A DNA stretch of 64,000 bases from Cytophagaceae bacterium (GTDB lineage Bacteria > Bacteroidota > Bacteroidia > Cytophagales > Spirosomataceae): NCBI GenBank assembly GCA_016722655.1, contig JADKIR010000004.1:372001-436000 (forward strand), in the 5' to 3' direction. Positions 52,388 through 61,100 of the stretch are shown piece after piece (within the stretch, counting starts at the first letter, position 1; each line of letters opens with the position of its first letter). Under the pieces are notes generated by a model, which saw only the letters and a program-made list of their open reading frames with translations, was not told the DNA's origin and ran no database searches. Both the position numbers and the translations under genes were made by a program.

Positions 52388-53257
52388 TCAAAACTTCCCC
52401 TTCAGATACTTCAAAGCCATACCATAGGCAACTTCGGCGTTTTCTTTGTCGTATTTTGGGTTGCTGGGGTTGGCAAAACCGTGTACTCCCGGGAATATTT
52501 TGTACTCCAGGCCTTTACCGGCAGCTTTCATGTTTTCGGCAAATTTCTCGATAACTTCTTTTGAGATGCGGGTTTCGGTAGCAAACAGCCCCAAAACATC
52601 GGAATTCAGCTTTTTCAATTCATCGATTTTGTCTACCGGCATTCCATAATAAATCACGGAGCCAATGTTGTTTTTACCGCCAATTATCGCTGAACGCAAT
52701 GACCACGAGCCCCCAAAACACCAGCCTACGCTGGCTACCTGTGCTTTTGCTCCGGCAAAATCATATCCTGCTTTTACGATATTTATCAGTCGCTCTTCTT
52801 TTGTTGAGGATATCAATTTTCCCGCTTCCTGCGGGTCTGAGGTTGATTTCCCGTCGTACATATCCAGTGCAAGTACGTTTACATTTTCGCCCAAATCTTT
52901 GTAAAACTTATCGGCTTCCCGACGAATATAGTCATTGAGTCCCCACCATTCCTGATATACAAAAAGCCATTTGTTGCTTTTCTTTTTAGCTTTTACCAAA
53001 TAACCTTTGGCTTCCATTCCATCCGCTGCTGGCATAGTAATTTCGGCACCAATTCCTTCGAAAATAATTGAAACCGGAGCCGGATGTAAAGCCTGAAACT
53101 CAGGATCCATGGCCCATTGCCGCATATCGTTTAATGGTTCAGAATGACAAATAGCCATGCCGGCGTCTAATCGTGAGGTGGACACAGGGTTGATTTCCAT
53201 TCCTGTAAACAAAGAAAAAATAAGAAGTAGAGGTAGAGCAAAATACAATTTAAGCAT
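52388..53257 (-). CDS. Dienelactone hydrolase family protein, exported
   Basis: 289 residues from the ATG at 53257 (MLKLYFALPLLLIFSLFTGM, a signal-peptide-like start); the longer frame begins at 53269. The alpha/beta-hydrolase fold has the DLH active-site signature: nucleophile in VGWCFGGSWS (Cys), late His in PGVHGFANP, and the strand VLGLFATETRI where the catalytic Asp usually sits in a 'GLFxxxDxxI' motif. Here Glu or Thr occupies the nearest position. Hence esterase or lactonase activity is likely, but the acid residue is uncertain. The substrate is unknown. Confidence 0.8.
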   Translation of the reverse strand: MLKLYFALPLLLIFSLFTGMEINPVSTSRLDAGMAICHSEPLNDMRQWAMDPEFQALHPAPVSIIFEGIGAEITMPAADGMEAKGYLVKAKKKSNKWLFVYQEWWGLNDYIRREADKFYKDLGENVNVLALDMYDGKSTSDPQEAGKLISSTKEERLINIVKAGYDFAGAKAQVASVGWCFGGSWSLRSAIIGGKNNIGSVIYYGMPVDKIDELKKLNSDVLGLFATETRISKEVIEKFAENMKAAGKGLEYKIFPGVHGFANPSNPKYDKENAEVAYGMALKYLKGKF

Positions 53258-53304
53258 AAAATCAATCAATTAAGGTTTCAAATGATACGTAAATAAAACA
53301 AAAA

Positions 53305-53330
53305 AGGTCGCACAGTGTTTTGTACGACCT
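53305..53330 (-). terminator. Terminator after the haem-binding protein gene
   Basis: AGGTCG-C-ACA / TGT-A-CGACCT with one mismatch (53305-53330). Followed on the minus strand by TTTTTTG, 19 nt beyond the stop codon. Confidence 0.6.
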
Positions 53331-53348
53331 CCAATATTTTTCTGAAAC

Positions 53349-53852
53349 TTATTTACCTTCTGGCTTTTTTCTTTTCAAAACAAGACTATCGGCTGGGTAT
53401 TGGGCTTTCAAAGAATCCATATTTGCACGGGCCCATGTGATAATTTTCTCCCTTTGTTCGTCAGTAAGTTTGGCACCTGCATGCAAGCCCAAATAGGTAT
53501 AAGACTCCAGTGGCATCCATTTATCCTCCTGAGATTCAATCACTTCTTCAAATTTATGATTCTGAACAGCTATAGGCCTTTTAGTAAATTCTGAAAAATT
53601 AAGGTGCTTCTTCCCATCAGTCACATGGTGGTCAAGAAACCACGCAACCGGCTGAATATTGGCGTACCATGGATAAGTGGTCTTGTTGCTATGACAGTCA
53701 TTACAGGCCACCGATAGAATATCTTTTACTTCCTGAGAGGTATTGTATTTGGTATATACTCCAAATGAATTATCATCTGAGAGATTTCTTTCCGGCTTTA
53801 TAAACTGAATCACTACCAAAATTACAAGGAGAGAAATAAGGATTTTTTTCAT
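53349..53852 (-). CDS. Haem-binding-domain protein (single CxxCH)
   Basis: 167 residues. N-terminal signal peptide or anchor (MKKILISLLVILVVIQFI), then a Haem_bd-type domain: CNDCHSNKTTYPWYANIQP (c-type haem motif CxxCH at about residues 50-54), VAWFLDHHVTDGKKHLNF, and the C-terminal ITWARANMDSLKAQYPAD. Members are periplasmic, bind one haem covalently and are of uncertain role; electron transfer or sensing is possible. It is flanked by the rhamnose transporter gene upstream and a terminator downstream. Its gap from rhaT is 52 nt, so read-through from rhaT is possible. Confidence 0.85.
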   Translation of the reverse strand: MKKILISLLVILVVIQFIKPERNLSDDNSFGVYTKYNTSQEVKDILSVACNDCHSNKTTYPWYANIQPVAWFLDHHVTDGKKHLNFSEFTKRPIAVQNHKFEEVIESQEDKWMPLESYTYLGLHAGAKLTDEQREKIITWARANMDSLKAQYPADSLVLKRKKPEGK

Positions 53853-53904
53853 AATTGTTTTGATTTTTATGCCAAAATAAAAAATAAAATCGAGAAAAAG
53901 AATA

Positions 53905-54957
53905 TTACATCGAATTACCGATACCCACTAAAACAATTGAGAACATCATTATGGCTATTCCGATTAAAAATATCCTGAAAGATCGGGCCGACACACCATT
54001 CCATTCTTTCAGCCAAAAACCCCAGAGATTAGCCGTAAGAATAATAGTGGCCATGTGCAGAATCCAGGATGAAGCTCCATTACCAAGCTTACTTTCACCC
54101 ATACCATAAAAGAAAAACTGCAAAAACCACATGGTACCTGCAATACCTGAAAACAAAATATTGGAAGCGATAGGTGTCTTTGTATTTACATAATCACCAA
54201 AAGTTTTATTTTTAAAATTGAGGTACATACACCAAATGAAATTAGTGGTTAAACCTCCCCAAAGTAAAACAATGTATGTTACGTTATTTTGAAAAAGAGG
54301 ATTGTTTCCGGCAGCCACTGCGGCATCGGCCAGAGGTTTTCCTGCTTCAATTCCAAAGTTGAAAAAAGAGCTCAAAACTCCTGAAATAATGGCAATTATG
54401 AGGCCTTTTGTAAGATTAAATTCTTTAACTGATTCTTGTTTTTGTTCGTGAGAAAGATCTTTCTCTTTAAGCATACCTGCCCAGCCTAATATCGCAATGC
54501 CGATGATACAAACGATTACACCCAATAATACTAATTGCCCGCCCGGTGTATTTAACATATCGGAAAATGTAGTTTTTCCATCTGTTGGAACAAAATCGTA
54601 ATAAATGGAAGGAACCAAGGCACCGAAGGCCGAACAAAATCCTAAAACTATAGAATTTCCCAAAGACATTCCCAAATATCTCACTCCCAGCCCATATGTC
54701 AGACCTCCGATTCCCCATAAAAGACCCATTATGAAGGTAAATTTCTTAACAGAAGTGGCTGATTGTGAGATTATTTCTGAAAAATTATCAATGGTCAGAT
54801 AAGCAGCCAAAGGCGGAACAATTAACCAGGAAAAAAGCCCTCCTACTATCCAAAAACTCTCCCAGGCCCAGCCTTTTACCTTTTTAAATGGCATATAAAA
54901 ACTACCTGATGAAAACCCTCCAATGGAGTGGAAAATTATGCCTAATAATGCTTCCAT
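53905..54957 (-). CDS. rhaT: L-rhamnose/proton symporter RhaT
   Basis: 350 residues and about ten hydrophobic segments, the drug/metabolite-transporter-like fold of RhaT. Motifs: HSIGGFSSGSFYMPFKKVKGW at the N-terminus (usual position for the family), LWGIGGLTYGLGVRYLGMSLG, GVLSSFFNFGIEAGKPLAD, and GGLTTNFIWCMYLN. It imports L-rhamnose with protons across the inner membrane. The ATG at 54957 starts MEALLGIIFHS; the longer frame to 55014 adds 19 hydrophilic residues not typical here. It is separated by about 15 kb from the isomerase and aldolase, so the rhamnose genes are split into two clusters. The 196-base spacer to the second giant gene is AT-rich. Confidence 0.9.
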   Translation of the reverse strand: MEALLGIIFHSIGGFSSGSFYMPFKKVKGWAWESFWIVGGLFSWLIVPPLAAYLTIDNFSEIISQSATSVKKFTFIMGLLWGIGGLTYGLGVRYLGMSLGNSIVLGFCSAFGALVPSIYYDFVPTDGKTTFSDMLNTPGGQLVLLGVIVCIIGIAILGWAGMLKEKDLSHEQKQESVKEFNLTKGLIIAIISGVLSSFFNFGIEAGKPLADAAVAAGNNPLFQNNVTYIVLLWGGLTTNFIWCMYLNFKNKTFGDYVNTKTPIASNILFSGIAGTMWFLQFFFYGMGESKLGNGASSWILHMATIILTANLWGFWLKEWNGVSARSFRIFLIGIAIMMFSIVLVGIGNSM

Positions 54958-55153
54958 ATCTATAAAATATTGTATTTTTCTTTGATTATTTTGAAAAATA
55001 CAAATATAGCACAAGTCATAATCATTAACTCTCCTTTACTCTCCTTGTTTAGGTTTGACCATTAAATTGAATTCTGATCAAAATCATAAAAAATTATTAA
55101 GTGGCATAAATTTTGCTTTAGTTATAGGAATAACAGCACCAAACAGTAGGATT

Positions 55154-58100
55154 ATGAAAAAGTTTTATTTCATTATTCTTACGGGCTTCCTAATATTAAA
55201 CATAAACAAATCCTGGGCTCAGATTGCTTTGTCAAAGAGTGTTGACCAAGTTACAGCTGATCCGGGTACTCCTTTCACTTACACCATCCAGATTAACTGC
55301 CCCGGGACAAGCGGGACATGTTCTAATGTGGTTGTTACCGATTTGCTTTCTTCCAATCTTGATTTTTTGGCGGCAAGCTCTCCGACCGGTAATGTACAAT
55401 CAGTGAATTACAATTCAGGTTCACATGAGGTTACAATCACAATGAACCCGACTTTAAACGGGACAAGTGATGAAGTGCAAATTGTAGCGGCATTTAAAAA
55501 CTACACTCCAAATGGAACAGTTGCAAATAATACTGCCCAGGGTACTGGAGGTATTTTTTCTAATACGGTCTCTACCACTTTGACCAACGGATTTGTGTAT
55601 TCATGGGCCAATACTATTTATACTTTTAAAAATGCGATTCAAGAAGCATCTGAAGGAAATGGGGTTTTATACACCTTTGCTTGGGCAAATAGCAGTCAGA
55701 CTTACAGTATAAATAACCTTGAATTTACTGAAGTAATTCCTGCAGAAATGAGACTTACCATATTTTCACCAGTGGGATTCAGGGATGCTAGTGGAATTTT
55801 TTATAATATATATTACAAAACTAACTTAAATTCATCATGGACCCTTGGAGCTGGTGGAAGTTATGATTTATCACAGGAATATTATCTTTCTCCTGATGAC
55901 ATTGGGGTACCGATTGGAGAATACGTAACAGAATTAAGGTTTAATTACCTCCAACCTATTCCCGGAGGCGGTCAATTTTTTCAATGGTTGCCAAACTTTC
56001 ACGAAGGGAGAATTTTAGGATATATATTACCTGGTACACCAATTGGTTCTACAGTAAATAACTGTGTTGCCGCAAATGGTGTAATGAATTCAGCCCCTAT
56101 AAATGTAAATTCGTGTGCAAACGTTGTAACCTCAAGTCCAACCCAGGCCTTTGTAGTTGAAAATGAGATAGAAAACCCAAAATCAGGTTATCTTGCAGGA
56201 GATACATTGACATTTAATCTTTTTGGAGGAATTTCTGAAGTAACCGGATTAGACCAAATAAATCCTACTGTTATAGGTCTTCTTCCTCCTGAACTTGATT
56301 ACATTTCATACACATCAAATGAAATGTGGGGGAATCCATTTGGAGGTACAAATCTACAACCGACATTTACAAAAATTGACAATTATTTAGGTACCGGTCA
56401 AACCTTTTTAAGGTTTAAATATAATTACACGGTAACACGACAATCTGACAAAACCGGGAAAACATTTAGGGTACAGATAAAAGCTAAAATAAAGTCAGGT
56501 GTACCATCTGGAACTTATCAAAACCGGAGTTATCAAACATCCGAATTAGGTGGAGAAGTTTTAGGAAGTCTTTGGTGGGATTGGTATGACCCAGCACTAT
56601 ATGGAACACATATTGATATCAACAATATGGATGGAGATGGATTCTCCAATGACACACTCCAGGCTGCCTACAGGAATTTTAATGTAGTTTTTCCATCAGG
56701 TGCCGGACTAGAGGCTATTCAATTTGTAAAAGGTACAAATGATAATTCATACAAGAGATATCCGGTATCAGGAAATTCTTCACCCGGAGGAAAAGCCGAT
56801 GTTAAACTGGTAATCAAAAATTCGGGAAATGTAGCCTTAAAGGACATAAAAATCATTGATATTTTACCATATGTAGGTGATTCTGGAGTAATTGATTTAT
56901 CAGCCCGAAGTTCACAATGGAGACCATTTTTGATAGACACTATTGTGAGTAGTGTTCCTACTGTACAGATATTTTATAGTACCGCCGATAAACCATGCAG
57001 AGATCAATTAACACCAGGAATTCCTTCACCCTGTGATGCCCCAGCATGGAGCTTAACTCCCCCATCTGACATTACGACTGTTCAATCGTTAAAGTTTGAT
57101 TTTGGTACTCAGGTAATGGCCCCAGGAGATAGTATTGTGATTCAATGGCCAATGAGGGTTCCTATTAACACTTCAATAACCGGTCAACCTGCCTGGAATT
57201 CTTTTGGATATATTGCAACAAGAAATGACAATAATTCAGTATTATTACCATCAGAACCGATAAAAGTTGGGATAGAGTCCAATCCGGTAAATCCTGCTTT
57301 GATTGGCAATTATATCTGGTATGATAATAATGCTAATGGTATTCAGGATGAAGGGACTGCGAACGGTCAAAATAATCTTAGGGTAGATTTATTCCAAAAA
57401 CTTGGGGCTATTCGTAATCCTTTAGCAGATTCATTAATAACCTATACTCTTTCAAGCAATTCCGGAGGAAATCCCGGATATTACCAATTTTCAAATATTC
57501 CAAACGGGAATTATTATGTAGCTGTTCATTTACCAACTCATTACATTGGGACGTTGGCCAATGCCGGAGGAAATGACAATCTTGATTCTGATGGAAGCCT
57601 TTTGGTAAATATCAGTGGAGATTCTTTGCTTTTGACTGACGACATAGTAGTTACCGGTGCAGAAAGCGTTTATATGGGTTTTGATCTTGGTATTCATCCG
57701 ATTTGCGACAGTCCTATTTCTGCAACCGCAAGTGTAAATAGCCCGATTTGCGATGGAGGAACGGCAAACTTCACAGGTGGATCTGTTGGAGGAACATCGT
57801 TTTCATGGACAGGACCTAATGGTTTTACTTCGGGAATACAAAATCCAACATTATTAAATGTTTCTCCTTCAGAAGAAGGGATTTATACTTTGACTGTAAA
57901 TGATGGTATTGCTTGCTCAGCCACTGCTACAGTTCAACTAACACTCACTCCGGATGTAAGTACTCCAGTATTTTCATTGGGTGTAAGTTCAACACGTTGT
58001 CAGGGGAATAACACTGTAACCTACACTGCAACAGCTGCCAACTCTACTTCGATTGCCTATACTTTGGATGCAACTTCACTGGCAGGTGGAAATACAATTA

Positions 58101-61100
58101 ATGCATCAACTGGTCAGGTTACTTATGCAGCGGGCTGGTCTGGTACTTCAACAATAACTGCTACAGCTGCCGGATGTAATGGACCTGCAATTTCCAGTCA
58201 TACTGTAACGATAACTCCAACGGTTTCTTTACCTGTTTTTGCATCTGGGGCAACTTCCACAAGATGTCAGGGAGTCGGATCAGTGACCTATAGTGCGACA
58301 GCCGCCAATTCTACGGGTATCACTTATACTTTAGATGCAACTAGTTTAGCCGGAGGAAATACGATAAATGGTTCTACCGGACAGGTTACATATTCAGGAA
58401 CCTGGTCAGGAACTACAACTATTACAGCTTCTGCGGCAGGTTGTAACGGACCTGCGGTTTCAACACATGTTGTTACAATAACTCCAACCGTAGGCAACCC
58501 AGTTTTTGCATTGGGAGCGACTTCAAACAGATGTCAAGGTGCTGGATCTGTAACATATAGTGCAACATCGTCAAATTCTACAGGAATTACATATTCCCTG
58601 GATGCTTTAAGCCTGGGGGCAGGAAATACTATAAACAGTTCTACCGGAGAAGTAACATGGGTTGCTGGATGGACCGGATCATCTATTATTACAGCAACGT
58701 CAACAGGTTGTAATGGTCCTGTAAGTTCTACTCATACTGTTTCGAATAATGGATCGGTACAATCACCTGTTTTTTCGCTTGGTGCTACCTCTGTAAGATG
58801 TCAAGGGGCAACAACTGTGACTTATTCAGCTACTGCTACAAATGCTACCGGAATAACATATTCCTTAGACGCACTGGCATTGGCTGGCGGAAATACTATT
58901 AATAGTTCAACAGGTGCGGTAACTTATGTAGCTGGTTGGACGGGAACAACAACCATTACAGCTACTGCTTCAGGCTGTAATGGTCCAACTGTATCAACTC
59001 ATGTAGTAACTATTACACCTACGGTTTCATTACCAGTTTTTGCATCTGGGTCAACGTCAACACGGTGTCAGGGTGCCGGAAACGTCACTTATACTGCTTC
59101 TGCTACAAATACAACTGGTATAACCTATTCGCTTGACGCGACTAGTTTAACAGGAGGTAATACCATAAATGCATCGACCGGAGAAGTAACCTATTCGGCA
59201 ACCTGGTCGGGTACTTCGGTTATAACAGCATCAGCTGCAGGTTGTAATGGGCCAAGAACTGCAACTCATACTGTCACTGTTACACCAACTGTTGGAATTC
59301 CGGTATTTTCTTTAGGTGCTACTTCGACGGGATGCCAGGGAGCCGGAACAGTTAGTTATGGTGCAACAGCAAGTAACTCAACCGGAATTAGGTATTCTTT
59401 AGATGCTTTGAGTCTCGCCGGAGGAAATACAATTAACTCATCAACCGGAGCAGTTACATGGGTTGCAGGATGGACCGGTTCTTCGGTGATTACCGCAACC
59501 GCAACAGGATGTAACGGACCTTCTTCTTCCAATCATACTGTTACTGTAACAGGGTCGGTAGCTACACCAGTTTTTGCTTTAGGGGCAATCTCTACAAGAT
59601 GCCAGGGAGCTGGAACAATAACCTATTCAGCAACTGCTACTAATTCCTCAGGAATTACTTACAGTTTGGATTTAACCAGCAGGCTGGCAGGCAATACAAT
59701 TGTGGCAGCCACAGGTGCCGTTACTTTTGTGGCTGGTTGGACGGGTACATCAACTGTAACAGCTACAGCTACCGGATGTAATGGACCAACAACCTCTACA
59801 CATACAATAACTATCACACCATCTGTTGGCACTCCATCTTTTGTATCTGGATCCAGCTCGACCCGATGTCAGGGAGCAGGTAATGTGACTTATACGGCGA
59901 ATGCTACCAATTCAACTGGAATTACTTATTCATTGGATGCCACCAGTTTAGCCGCTGGAAATACAATAAACGCCTCCTCAGGTGAAGTTACTTATATAGG
60001 AACTTGGAGTGGAACATCAACTATTACCGCATCAGCTGCCGGTTGTAACGGACCTAGAACAGCAAATCATACGGTAACTGTGACACCTTCTGTTACTACA
60101 CCAGTTTTTTCATTAGGAAGTAATTCGGTACGCTGCCAGGGGAACACTAATGTAATCTATACCGCAACTGTTTCAAATAGCACAGGTTTAACTTATTCTT
60201 TAGATGCAACCAGTTTAGCAGCTGGAAATACTATAAATTCTTCAAATGGCAGGGTAAATTATTCAGGTTCCTGGGTTGGGACTTCTTATATTACAGCAAC
60301 CGCAACAGGATGTAACGGACCAACTACCGCAGTTCATGAAGTAACTACCAATTCAACAGTGGCTACACCTGTTTTTGCATTAGGTGCCACTTCAACAAGA
60401 TGTCAGGGAATTGATACTGTAACCTATACTGCCACCGCATCTTATTCAACAGGAATAGTTTATTCGTTGAATGCAGCCAGTATTTCAGCAGGAAATACTA
60501 TTAATTCAGCAACTGGTGAAGTGATTTTCACAGCCGGATGGACTGGAACATCAATCATAACTGCTACTGCAAGTGGATGTAATGGTCCAAAAACTGCAAC
60601 ACATACAGTAAGCATTATTCCCACAGTTGGAACTCCAGTATTTGCACTGGGAAATACCTCAGGAAGATGTCAGGGAGTAGGTTCTGTAATATATTCTGCC
60701 TCAGCTTCAAATAATACAGGAATCACTTATGAACTAGATCTAACAAGTATTTTGGCTGGAAATACAATCAACCCCACTACTGGTGAGGTAACATATGTAG
60801 CTGGTTGGTTTGGTACTTCAGAAATCACTGCCACTGCAACGGGATGTAATGGTCCAAAAAGTACAACCCATTTTGCAACTACTGGTCAACCTGTCGAAGC
60901 TCCTATTTTTCTTTCAGGTAATTCATCAATCAGATGTCAGGGAGCCGGTCCTGTAAGTTATGGGGCAACAGCAACTAATTCAACTGGAATCACCTATTCT
61001 CTAGATATTACTTCAAGAAATGCAGGAAATACCATTAATTCGAGTACCGGGGTTGTTACATTTGTGGCTGGTTGGTCCGGAAGTTCAACTGTAACTGCAT

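Noticed and set aside
55224..55406. 60-residue plus-strand frame inside the second giant gene
   Set aside because: Different frame of the giant gene, which is continuous from 55154 to the edge.
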